Positions 1-5,693 of a stretch of 7,088 bases of DNA are shown here, piece by piece; position 1 is the stretch's first letter; each line of letters starts with the position of its first letter. The notes beneath the pieces are model-generated. The model saw nothing but the letters and a program-made list of their open reading frames with translations. It was not told the DNA's origin and searched no databases. The translations under genes and the position numbers were made by a program. Source of the stretch: a bacterium (lineage in GTDB: Bacteria > Krumholzibacteriota > Krumholzibacteriia > LZORAL124-64-63); the NCBI GenBank assembly GCA_030591105.1, contig JAUVBS010000105.1, positions 1-7,088 on the forward strand, written 5' to 3'.

Positions 1-295
1 AACCGGTCATGCTTTCGGTTTTCAGGTCGAGGCCGGCATGGAAGCGCCCATCCCGGTGCTCCATGAAATTACTCGTCAGGTAGCGATCCGGCAGATCGAG
101 GGGCCAGCGCGGTGGCGGCGCAACACTGCTGTCGGCCGGTGTTGAACCCAACGCGGCCAACGCCGGCATGCTCGCCCAACCACCGACTGACACCGTCGCA
201 TACACGGCACCGGCGACCACCCAGCAAGCCGCCGACTTTCTGAGCCGCGGCAGCCAGACCAGCAGCTCGCTAACGAAACGCGGTTTCAAGCCCAT
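1..295 (-). CDS. M23-family metallopeptidase, N-terminal part (runs off left edge)
   Basis: This is a partial gene read leftwards from the ATG at 295; 98 codons are visible and no stop occurs before the edge. The N-terminus has basic residues followed by a hydrophobic stretch at about residues 21-41 (AACWVVAGAVYATVSVGGW), which fits a signal anchor or signal peptide. After a Pro/Ala-rich linker comes WPLDLPDRYLTSNFMEHRDG and then RFHAGLDLKT. The latter is the start of the M23 (lysostaphin/LytM-type) fold. H86 and D90 form the HxxxD pair that supplies the first two zinc ligands in this family. The second zinc motif (HxH) would lie outside the window. Family members cut peptidoglycan peptides or act as inactive regulators, in the periplasm or at the cell surface; which applies here cannot be seen. 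A GGGAGG sequence lies about 11 bases before the start. The gene diverges from the phoH remnant. The family call is from recognised motifs; the exact role is open. Confidence 0.72.
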   Translation of the reverse strand, partial: MGLKPRFVSELLVWLPRLRKSAACWVVAGAVYATVSVGGWASMPALAALGSTPADSSVAPPPRWPLDLPDRYLTSNFMEHRDGRFHAGLDLKTESMTG

Positions 296-492
296 GTTGA
301 AGTTGGCCTCCCTGCGCGGCGGCCGGTGGCATCGGCCCGCGGTCCGTACAATTGCAGCGACAGCAACCGGTAGGCTGGAACAACTAGACCACGACAAGAA
401 TCGCCGCGAAGTGTAACATCGTCGCGGAACGGTTCGATGACAAGGCCGACCACCAGCATCGCCCCAGGTCTGGATACAACACAGGAGGCGCG
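296..492. other. divergent intergenic region (M23 gene / phoH remnant)
   Basis: These 197 bases separate two divergent genes. The only clear signals are the two ribosome binding sites at its ends: GGAGG before the minus-strand ATG at 295, and AGGAGG at 483-488, four bases before the plus-strand ATG at 493. I found no promoter with convincing -35 and -10 boxes on either strand. A TACACT-like hexamer exists on the minus strand but has no matching -35 at a proper distance. Confidence 0.5.
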
Positions 493-726
493 ATGGACAG
501 CAACGACCTGTCTCCTCTCGCCGGGGGTACTCTACCCGATCCCAAGGGCCGCAGTTACCTCCTCGACACCAACGTTCTGCTGCACGACGCCGCCTGCCTC
601 GACGCGTCGAGCAACGGGTTGACCTACGTGGTCGAGCGTTTCAAGGATCAGCAGCTGTACGGACACATCACGCTGGCCAAAAGCGAGCGCAGCCAGCTAG
701 CAAGCCTCGCGGTGAAGTTGCTGTAG
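493..726 (+). pseudogene. phoH-family gene remnant with large in-frame internal deletion
   Basis: The ORF encodes 77 residues. Residues 19-35 (GRSYLLDTNVLLHDAAC) match the first strand of the PIN domain that opens two-domain PhoH proteins such as Bacillus YlaK, and D25 would be the first PIN acidic residue. Residues 40-77 (SNGLTYVVERFKDQ, then GHITLAKSERSQLASL) match the extreme C-terminus of the same family. Full-length members have roughly 430-470 residues, with a PIN RNase domain and a P-loop ATPase. Here nearly all of the PIN domain and the whole Walker A/B region are missing, yet the frame is kept and no internal stop occurs. The join falls at about residues 36-40, on the palindrome at 599-610. 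AGGAGG at 483-488 with a four-base spacer gives a good ribosome site, so it could still be translated. It cannot have PhoH helicase or PIN nuclease activity. It could be a pseudogene from a recent deletion, an assembly collapse, or a retained mini-protein. Family identity of both ends is confident; present function is unknown. Confidence 0.75.
599..610. repeat. perfect 12-bp palindrome at the phoH deletion join
   Basis: TCGACGCGTCGA is identical to its reverse complement. It lies inside the phoH remnant at the codons for residues 36-40, where the N-terminal PIN homology stops and the C-terminal homology begins. It could be a scar of the deletion event, or chance in GC-rich coding DNA. Confidence 0.6.
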
Positions 727-841
727 AACTGGTTACCGAACTGCGGGGGCAAGAACGTTTGCGGTTCTGCTCGACTGGTTGTCGCCTTTTCTTTACGGCG
801 ATCGGGCGTCGAGAGATATCGGGATTGCGGCTGATTCCGGA
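727..841. other. convergent intergenic region, no clear terminator
   Basis: These 115 bases lie between two convergent stop codons. Two weak hairpins can be drawn. One has 5-bp arms AGAAC (752-756) and GTTCT (764-768). The other has 5-bp arms TCGCC (782-786) and GGCGA (797-801), with a T-rich loop. Neither is followed by a run of T on the matching strand, so I do not call a rho-independent terminator. Confidence 0.4.
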
Positions 842-1618
842 TTACTGGGCGTCCGCGATCAAGGCCTGCCGCAATTGCCCCAACAGACAGGCATTGCAGC
901 GCTTGACCGCCTTGGTCAGGTACCGATCAACCAGCTTCTGGTAATTCTTGTTGGTGGACATCAGCCACGGGGTTTCGGTGACCTCGCCGAGGCAGGAGCG
1001 CTGCCAAACCACCTCGCCGGTTCGGTCGCGCAACTGGAGCCGTACCTCCGCATCGGCACGGTGCTTGGTCGGCGTCGGAATGGCCAACATCCCCACGACT
1101 CCCAGGACGGTCCCGTATTTGACCGAACTCGAAGAGTCGTCACCCAGCGCAAAGCCCACACCGAAACCGACTGCAGCCGGCAGCAAGAAATTCAACACGT
1201 TACGTTCTATACGGGCCCCCAGCGACAGAATGTCCACCGAGAGTGTGTAATCGGCTTGGCTGAGCAAAGGGACCAGCTCGACCAGATTCGTCTGGGACAG
1301 GTCCTGCATGAGGGCGTCATGGTATATCTGGACAACTGAACTCTCCCACGCCTCATCGCTGGGGTAGCTGATGCCAAATAGGCGTCCCTCGCCGGTACGC
1401 TGCTCAGCCGATCGCAAATCACGGATCACGTCGATGAAAATCGCCGGTGTTTTCGTCACGCGCGTCGTGAAATCGATTTCTTCAGCGGGGTAATGGAACA
1501 CAATCTTCGAACCACCGCACCCGCCGAGCGAGACCAACAGCAGAGCCGCGACTGCGATCGTCCAGAACCGCCCACTCCGACGCCGGCTACTCTGACAGCG
1601 GTTGCCCAGAACGGTCAT
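842..1618 (-). CDS. putative outer-membrane or periplasmic lipoprotein of unknown function
   Basis: The 258-residue product starts at the ATG at 1618, with GAGGAG seven bases upstream. Residues 1-33 form a classical signal peptide: an Arg-rich n-region (SRRRSGR), a hydrophobic core (IAVAALLLVS) and the lipobox LGGC. C34 is the expected lipidated residue after signal peptidase II cleavage. The mature part has an alpha/beta pattern. A stretch near 100-131 (ALMQDLSQTNLVELVP, then ADYTLSVDIL) and a later strand near 190-206 (AEVRLQLRDRTGEVVW) recall the layout of small periplasmic lipoproteins that resemble the CsgG/TolB N-terminal fold. That resemblance is only by eye. Between them lies a Gly-rich hydrophobic hairpin at about 143-180 (LLPAAVGFGVGFALG, then GTVLGVVGMLAIP), like a glycine zipper that could enter a membrane. 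A CNAC pair sits at 241-244. It lies 94 bases downstream of the DUF62 gene and may be read from the same or its own promoter. I do not recognise the family. Confidence 0.8.
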   Translation of the reverse strand: MTVLGNRCQSSRRRSGRFWTIAVAALLLVSLGGCGGSKIVFHYPAEEIDFTTRVTKTPAIFIDVIRDLRSAEQRTGEGRLFGISYPSDEAWESSVVQIYHDALMQDLSQTNLVELVPLLSQADYTLSVDILSLGARIERNVLNFLLPAAVGFGVGFALGDDSSSSVKYGTVLGVVGMLAIPTPTKHRADAEVRLQLRDRTGEVVWQRSCLGEVTETPWLMSTNKNYQKLVDRYLTKAVKRCNACLLGQLRQALIADAQ

Positions 1619-1644
1619 GCTGAATCTCCTCGCGGAATGTTGGT

Positions 1645-1677
1645 CGCTATCCGACGCTATCCGGCGCGCGCTATCCG
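1645..1677. repeat. three direct copies of CGCTATCCG upstream of the lipoprotein gene
   Basis: CGCTATCCG occurs at 1645-1653, 1655-1663 and 1669-1677, with start-to-start distances of 10 and 14 bases. On the lipoprotein strand it reads CGGATAGCG. The first spacing is about one helical turn. The array sits between the lipoprotein ribosome site (1626-1631) and a possible -10 (GATACT on the minus strand, 1684-1689). It would therefore lie in the early transcribed leader or operator region. It could be an activator or repressor site, or a short tandem duplication. Confidence 0.6.
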
Positions 1678-1712
1678 ACCCGGAGTATCAATCAATAATC
1701 CGGGGTAGATAA

Positions 1713-2549
1713 CTAATCATAGGGATCGGCACGCTCAATAGCCATACCGCGCCCGAGTTGCAGACGTGCCGCGACACTCTCACCACGCAGAGCGATCTCC
1801 AGCGTATCGCCGCTGCCCCAGTACCAGAACGGACAGTCCGCCCGACCGGCGGCGAACGTCCGCAACGGTCCGCTGACACGATGACCCGCCACACGGATCT
1901 CGCCGCCGTCGGCAAGTTGGCTTCCGGCAACGGACGCGCGCGTCACGTCGGTCACCGCGTTACCGAAGCGGTCGATCCAGACGATCTGTCCGAGCCGACG
2001 CGCGCCGCCGGCAGTGGCCATCTCCATCGACACCGGCATCACGCCCAGGTCCGCAGATTCGGCCGGCGAGCCGACCTGGGCGAGCGGCACGCCCAACGCC
2101 AGGTGAGCCGCCACCGGTGCGAAGAGATCCCGGCCGTCAAAGGTGGTCGCCGGCGGCAGACCGGGTGGCGGTTGACGGTAGAGCGGGTTGTCCAAACGCA
2201 CGACTGCCAACTGGTCGGAGCCAGTCAGGAAGGCCAGCAGCCCGTTACCGGGCGCTAGATAGAACCGGTCGTCTGCGGCCACAGCGACGGCGGGGCGATC
2301 AGTACCGACCCCGGGGTCGACCACGGCGACATGCACCGTGCCGGCCGGAAATTGCCCCCTGACACGGCGCAGGAACCACGACGCGGCCGCCACGTCGCCC
2401 GGCGGTATGTCGTGCGTCAAATCGACCACGCGCGGCGTCGGTTCGCCCGCCGGGAAACGGGACCACTGCCGGTAGAGTGCCGCCTTGACCTCGGCCAGAT
2501 AGGGATCGGTCCGTCCGAAATCGGTCAATAGAGTCACGATGGCGGGCAC
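1713..2549 (-). CDS. SAM hydroxide adenosyltransferase (SAM hydrolase, DUF62 family)
   Basis: The product belongs to the family that includes DUF62 SAM hydrolases and the fluorinase/chlorinase enzymes. DUF62 members use water/hydroxide to split S-adenosylmethionine into adenosine and L-methionine in the cytoplasm. From the chosen GTG start the protein has 278 residues, normal for the family. Visible motifs are TLLTDFG (D10, ribose binding), DLTHDIPPGDV, VVDPGVGTDRP, APGNGLL, FDGRDLFAPVAAHLA, IDRFGNAVTDV and GSGDTLEIA. D78, R85 and H149 fit the Asp-Arg-His triad that holds the hydroxide in DUF62 enzymes, with the usual seven-residue D-to-R spacing. The extra loop of about 20 residues typical of fluorinases is not seen, so halogenation is unlikely. 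A GTG six bases upstream (2555) would overlap the stop of the transporter gene as GTGA. The GTG at 2549 is preferred because GGAGGTGATC ends just before it. It is the third gene of the operon. Family call is strong; substrate specificity is inferred. Confidence 0.9.
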   Translation of the reverse strand: MPAIVTLLTDFGRTDPYLAEVKAALYRQWSRFPAGEPTPRVVDLTHDIPPGDVAAASWFLRRVRGQFPAGTVHVAVVDPGVGTDRPAVAVAADDRFYLAPGNGLLAFLTGSDQLAVVRLDNPLYRQPPPGLPPATTFDGRDLFAPVAAHLALGVPLAQVGSPAESADLGVMPVSMEMATAGGARRLGQIVWIDRFGNAVTDVTRASVAGSQLADGGEIRVAGHRVSGPLRTFAAGRADCPFWYWGSGDTLEIALRGESVAARLQLGRGMAIERADPYD

Positions 2550-2559
2550 GATCACCTCC
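2547..2559 (-). promoter_or_regulatory. ribosome binding site that decides the DUF62 start
   Basis: Read on the minus strand, 2559-2550 is GGAGGTGATC, a ten-base complement of the usual 3' end of 16S rRNA (GAUCACCUCC). The GTG at 2549-2547 follows with a five-base gap after GGAGG. The competing in-frame GTG at 2555-2553 lies inside this site with no spacing, although it would make a GTGA overlap with the upstream stop codon. The transporter stop TGA (2554-2552) is embedded in the same element, so the end of one gene and the start of the next share one sequence. Confidence 0.6.
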
Positions 2560-4306
2560 GTTGCTCGGCAACCGGCCGCTCGTCGGCCTCGCGTCCGACC
2601 AGCAACAGCCAGGCTACGATCAACACAGCGCCGACCCCTAACGAGAGCGCCGGCGCGATACCGAATCCCGCCGGCAGGTAACCGACCACGACAGCTACGA
2701 CCGCGACCAGAACCGCGTAAGGCAGTTGCGTCCGTACGTGATCCACGTGATCGGAGCCCGACGCGAGGGACGACATGATCGTCGTGTCGGAGATCGGCGA
2801 GCAGTGATCACCGAAGACCGCGCCGGACAACACGGCGCTGACCGCTGCGAGGTGGATGCGGGTGGCCACCGGGTCGGTCAGCCCTTCCGCTCCCGGCAAC
2901 ACGGCCCCGAGGGGGTAGACCAACGGCATCAGGATGGCCATGGTTCCCCAGCTCGTACCGGTGGCAAAGCTCACAGCCGCTGCGAGCAGGAAGGTGACGG
3001 TCGGCAATAGCCGGGCCGAGAGAGCACCACTCGACATCTCGACCAGATATTTGGCGGTATCCAGGCCATCGCACACCGCGCTCAGCGACCAAGCCAGGAT
3101 CAGGATCACCACGGCGACCAGCATGGCGCGGGCCCCTTCGAGCCAGCCGTCCGCGGCTTCCGCGAGCGTGATCCGGCGGGCCGCTACCGCCAGCGCCCCC
3201 GCAACGACCGAACCGCCGAGAGCAGCCCAGATCAACACGCCAAAACTGTCGGCGTGGTTGAGAATTACTCTCAGCGGAGGGGATACAATCCCAGCCGCGA
3301 TGGCAGATTGATGTCCACTCCACCACAGTCCGCAGGCAGTGATCGCGATCACCAGGGCCACCGGTATCAGTGCCAACGTCGGGTGAGCCGGATCGCGGTT
3401 ACCGGTCGTCTCACCCAGCATCTGACTCGCCGGCTGGGCACCGGGACGCAACGGGAGTCCTAGCTGAGCAGCGCGACGCTCGGCCGCGAGCATCGGGCCG
3501 AAATCGCGCCCCAGCCCCGCCACCAAGTAGACGCAGAGCAAGGTCAACCAAGGGTAGAAACTGAACGGTATGCTGCGCAGAAAGAAGGTGTACGCCGAAC
3601 CCGATGCTTCAGTGCCGAAGCGGGTCGCCGCATCCTGAATCAGACCGACCTCGAAGCCGACCCAGGTCGAGATCACAGCGATGGTAGCCACCGGAGCAGC
3701 GGTACTGTCGACCAGGTAGGCCAGTTTTTCCCGTGAAATGCGTAGCCGGTCGGTCAACGGACGCATGGTCGAACCAACCAGCAGCGTGTTCGCATAGTCG
3801 TCGAAAAAGATGACCGTGCCCATGAGCGTCGTGGTGATCTGCCCGCCCCGGCGGCCACCGATCCGGCTCGCCAGTGCGCGCACGACACCCTCGGTCGCAC
3901 CGCCGCGAGCGAGGATGCCGACCATCCCACCGAGCATGGTCGAGAACAGGATGATACTCGCGTGGTCACGATCGGCCAGCGCACCGAGCAGGAAACGGTC
4001 ACCCGTACGCAGGAAAGCGATCAATGGGTTCCAGCCGGACAGAATCAAGGCCCCCACCCAGACCCCCAGCAGCAGCGCGACGATCACCTGGCGGGTCACC
4101 AGAGCGAGCACGATGGCCAGCAGCGGCGGGACGACGGCCAGCCATCTGGGTTCGCACCCCGACGCACTGTCGGTGCTGACGGCGACTGGCGCTGCGGTGG
4201 TGGCCGACGTGGTGTCCGCCGGCTGTGCCGGCGTAGCTTCAACTACGAGCAGGACCGACACCACAACTAGCGCCGTTAGCAACGCTATGACGGCAGGACG
4301 GTTCAT
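2552..4306 (-). CDS. NhaC-family transporter (Na+/H+ antiporter or related ion/amino-acid carrier)
   Basis: The 584-residue product is a polytopic inner-membrane carrier. Hydrophobic segments lie near 5-23, 56-89 (two), 116-133, 157-180, 200-220, 248-265, 311-329, 355-375, 393-412, 431-465, 484-503 and 529-570 (two). Family hallmarks are VIFFDDYANTLLVGSTMRP (165-183), LAYLVDSTAAPVATIAVIST (195-214), FATGTSWGTMAILMP (447-461) and FGDHCSPISDTTIMSS (498-513). These contain the conserved acidic and polar residues of the ion pathway. The start at 4306 is chosen because its ATG overlaps the phosphatase stop as ATGA; the reading frame stays open further upstream but would lie inside the phosphatase gene. 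The first hydrophobic segment plus a Thr/Ala/Pro-rich stretch (24-50) looks like a signal peptide or an extra anchor before the usual core. NhaC-type proteins mostly exchange Na+ or Li+ for H+, but the superfamily also holds a malate/lactate exchanger (MleN) and a predicted methionine carrier (MetT). The adjoining SAM hydrolase gene makes a methionine or adenosine role possible. Family is certain; substrate is not. Confidence 0.9.
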   Translation of the reverse strand: MNRPAVIALLTALVVVSVLLVVEATPAQPADTTSATTAAPVAVSTDSASGCEPRWLAVVPPLLAIVLALVTRQVIVALLLGVWVGALILSGWNPLIAFLRTGDRFLLGALADRDHASIILFSTMLGGMVGILARGGATEGVVRALASRIGGRRGGQITTTLMGTVIFFDDYANTLLVGSTMRPLTDRLRISREKLAYLVDSTAAPVATIAVISTWVGFEVGLIQDAATRFGTEASGSAYTFFLRSIPFSFYPWLTLLCVYLVAGLGRDFGPMLAAERRAAQLGLPLRPGAQPASQMLGETTGNRDPAHPTLALIPVALVIAITACGLWWSGHQSAIAAGIVSPPLRVILNHADSFGVLIWAALGGSVVAGALAVAARRITLAEAADGWLEGARAMLVAVVILILAWSLSAVCDGLDTAKYLVEMSSGALSARLLPTVTFLLAAAVSFATGTSWGTMAILMPLVYPLGAVLPGAEGLTDPVATRIHLAAVSAVLSGAVFGDHCSPISDTTIMSSLASGSDHVDHVRTQLPYAVLVAVVAVVVGYLPAGFGIAPALSLGVGAVLIVAWLLLVGREADERPVAEQRR

Positions 4307-5136
4307 GGCACCGCTGCCTCGTCCGCCGGCGACCGATCCGCCAGCAGAGCCAGCATCTGCGTGTGAAGCTGACGCGGCGCCGCCAGGATCTCCTCCCAGT
4401 GCATGGGCTGCTCGGTTCCACCCATATCGGTCACCAGGCAACCGGCCTCACGGGCAATCAGCGTGCCGGCCGCGCTGTCCCACGGCCGTAAGCCCATCTC
4501 CCAGAACCCGTCGAGCAGGCCGGCGGCCGTGTACGCCAGGTCGATCGCTGCGCTGCCTCCGCGCCGCACGCCGTGGCAACCAGCGTGCAGGAAGCGTTGT
4601 ACGTACGCGACGTTGCGGTCAACCCGCTCGTCACGCCGGTAGGGAAAACCCGTCGCCAACAGGCTCTCTTCGATGGGCAGCCCGGTGCGTCGCGGCAGGT
4701 CACGCCCCTCGGCTGTTCGTAGCCGCTCCAGACGCGCACCGCCACCGCGGCTCGCGGTAAACATCTGGTCGAGGCAGGGCGCGTAGACGACCCCCAGAAC
4801 CAGCTCACCGGCGTCGACGACCCCCAGCGAAACCGCAAAGAACGGGTGTCCATGCACATAGTTAGTGGTCCCGTCCAGAGGATCGATATACCACGTACGA
4901 CCGGAAGGTCCCTCTTTGGTGCCCCCTTCCTCGGCTCGGATCGCGTCGTCGGGAAAACGCCGTGTGACCTCCCCGATCAATAGTTCCTCGCTGCGTCGAT
5001 CGATATCGGTCACCAGCTCGGTACCGGCCTTGTAGTCCAGACCGGTGATCGATCCCAGGTGCGCGAGCAATAGATCGCCCGCGCGAAGTGCCATTGCACG
5101 CAAGACCGGCAATTGTGATGCTAACTGGTCAGGCAC
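4303..5136 (-). CDS. inositol monophosphatase family protein (Mg2+-dependent sugar/nucleotide phosphatase)
   Basis: The 277-residue soluble phosphatase has the expected family length. Motifs in order are AGTELVTDID (37-46), AEEGG (68-72), WYIDPLDGTTNYVHGHPF (82-99) and RPWDSAAGTLIAREAG (217-232). E70, D85, D88 and D220 are the expected metal ligands, so the active site is intact. Members hydrolyse inositol-1-phosphate, histidinol phosphate, fructose-1,6-bisphosphate or 3'-phosphoadenosine 5'-phosphate, and the sequence alone does not choose among them. The start is GTG at 5136 with GGAGGG a few bases upstream. It is the first gene of the operon, 54 to 60 bases downstream of a strong promoter, and its stop overlaps the transporter ATG by four bases (ATGA). 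Enzymes of this fold are sensitive to Li+ and sometimes Na+, which may link it to an antiporter. A role on adenosine-type phosphates would instead fit the SAM hydrolase. Both links are inference. Confidence 0.9.
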   Translation of the reverse strand: MPDQLASQLPVLRAMALRAGDLLLAHLGSITGLDYKAGTELVTDIDRRSEELLIGEVTRRFPDDAIRAEEGGTKEGPSGRTWYIDPLDGTTNYVHGHPFFAVSLGVVDAGELVLGVVYAPCLDQMFTASRGGGARLERLRTAEGRDLPRRTGLPIEESLLATGFPYRRDERVDRNVAYVQRFLHAGCHGVRRGGSAAIDLAYTAAGLLDGFWEMGLRPWDSAAGTLIAREAGCLVTDMGGTEQPMHWEEILAAPRQLHTQMLALLADRSPADEAAVP

Positions 5137-5196
5137 GATTCCCTCCGGCTTCGGATCTGGTGGCGCGAGCAGGTAACGACGCAGCGACAGTGGACC

Positions 5197-5225
5197 ATCA
5201 TATCGCTGGCGAGCGGTACCCTCAA
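5197..5225 (-). promoter_or_regulatory. sigma-70-type promoter of the phosphatase-transporter-SAM hydrolase operon
   Basis: On the minus strand, TTGAGG (5225-5220, four of six to TTGACA) is followed by exactly 17 bases and then TATGAT (5202-5197, five of six to TATAAT). Transcription would start near 5190, giving a leader of about 54 bases before the GTG at 5136. No riboswitch-like leader fits in that length. Confidence 0.6.
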
Positions 5226-5260
5226 CCCCAAGTTACCGGGCACGGCCGACCGCTAGAGCC

Positions 5261-5288
5261 TTGACACCGGCCCGAGGTTCTGTAGCTT
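5261..5288 (+). promoter_or_regulatory. possible promoter of the NifU-like gene
   Basis: A perfect -35 hexamer TTGACA lies at 5261-5266. The best -10 at a 16-base spacing is TAGCTT (5283-5288), only three of six to consensus. Transcription would start near 5295, about 50 bases before the start codon. It is divergent from the operon promoter at 5197-5225, so the two may share an upstream regulatory region. Confidence 0.4.
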
Positions 5289-5347
5289 TTCAGCACGGTG
5301 ATGGCCTCGCCCGGCCACCGCCGCATTCAAACGCGAAAGGATTCGGC

Positions 5348-5566
5348 ATGGAAGAGCAAATCAAAGAGATCCTCGAGACGATCCGGCCGGCCCTGCAAGC
5401 CGACGGTGGCGACGTGGAATTCATCGACTACAACGACGGGATCGTGACCGTTCGGCTCAAGGGCGCCTGCGGCAACTGTCCCATGAGCACGATGACCCTC
5501 AAGCAAGGTATCGAAGCCCGCATCAAGGCCAAGATCCCCGAGGTCAAGTCGGTCGAATCGCTCTGA
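5348..5566 (+). CDS. NifU C-terminal-domain protein (Fe-S cluster scaffold/carrier)
   Basis: The product is 72 residues and consists of a single NifU-like C-terminal domain. MEEQIKEILETIRPALQADG and GDVEFIDYNDGIVTVRL lead into KGACGNCPMSTMTLKQGIE. C41 and C44 form the CxxC that binds a cluster bridging two subunits. Such proteins receive and hand over Fe-S clusters in the cytoplasm, alone or beside SUF/ISC systems. The reading frame is open upstream to 5261, but the ATG at 5348 is chosen because GAAAGGA (5335-5341) lies six bases before it and family homology starts there. It diverges from the phosphatase operon. It is followed by hairpins that probably end or weaken transcription before the dehydrogenase gene. 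No other Fe-S assembly gene is in the window, so it may act as a general carrier. Confidence 0.92.
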   Translation: MEEQIKEILETIRPALQADGGDVEFIDYNDGIVTVRLKGACGNCPMSTMTLKQGIEARIKAKIPEVKSVESL

Positions 5567-5567
5567 C

Positions 5568-5627
5568 CTGAGCCGTAAGCTCAGACGCGCTGCCAGGCGC
5601 GTGGTTTCCTCTGGGAGGCCACGCGTC
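5568..5627 (+). terminator. two hairpins after the NifU-like gene, possible terminator or attenuator
   Basis: The first hairpin has a perfect 6-bp stem, CTGAGC (5568-5573) with GCTCAG (5579-5584), and a five-base loop, and begins just after the stop codon. The second pairs GGCGCGTGG (5596-5604) with CCACGCGTC (5619-5627), including one G-T pair. It has an inner CCTC/GAGG stem (5608-5611 with 5615-5618). Neither is followed by a T run, so if they end transcription it is by a non-canonical or Rho-aided route. They may instead protect the 3' end of the upstream message. Confidence 0.4.
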
Positions 5628-5693
5628 CGCACGTCCCACGGGGTTACGCTTATCGTGTGAGCAGCGGGTCCACCCACACAGGAGAGACGCGAC

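Noticed and set aside
168..416. 82-codon plus-strand ORF near the left edge
   Set aside because: It lies opposite the M23 peptidase start, shows no motif and has no good ribosome site.
779..1339. 186-codon plus-strand ORF opposite the lipoprotein gene
   Set aside because: The minus-strand frame has a signal peptide, lipobox and ribosome site; this one has none and is rich in Gln, Arg and His.
4307..4441. longer start for the NhaC-family gene at 4441
   Set aside because: It would add 45 Gly/Ala-rich residues encoded inside the phosphatase gene; the ATGA overlap at 4303-4306 is the natural start.
3810..4760. 316-codon plus-strand ORF across the transporter and phosphatase genes
   Set aside because: It is antisense to two genes with strong family motifs; the translation is Arg/Pro/Ser-rich and low in recognisable motifs, typical of a GC-rich shadow frame.
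5137..5196. SAM or other riboswitch in the leader of the operon with the SAM hydrolase
   Set aside because: The leader is only about 54 bases from the predicted start site and shows no nested stems with a conserved core.
5261..5347. longer start for the NifU-like protein at 5261
   Set aside because: The added 29 residues lie over the putative promoter and before a good ribosome site; family homology begins at the ATG at 5348.
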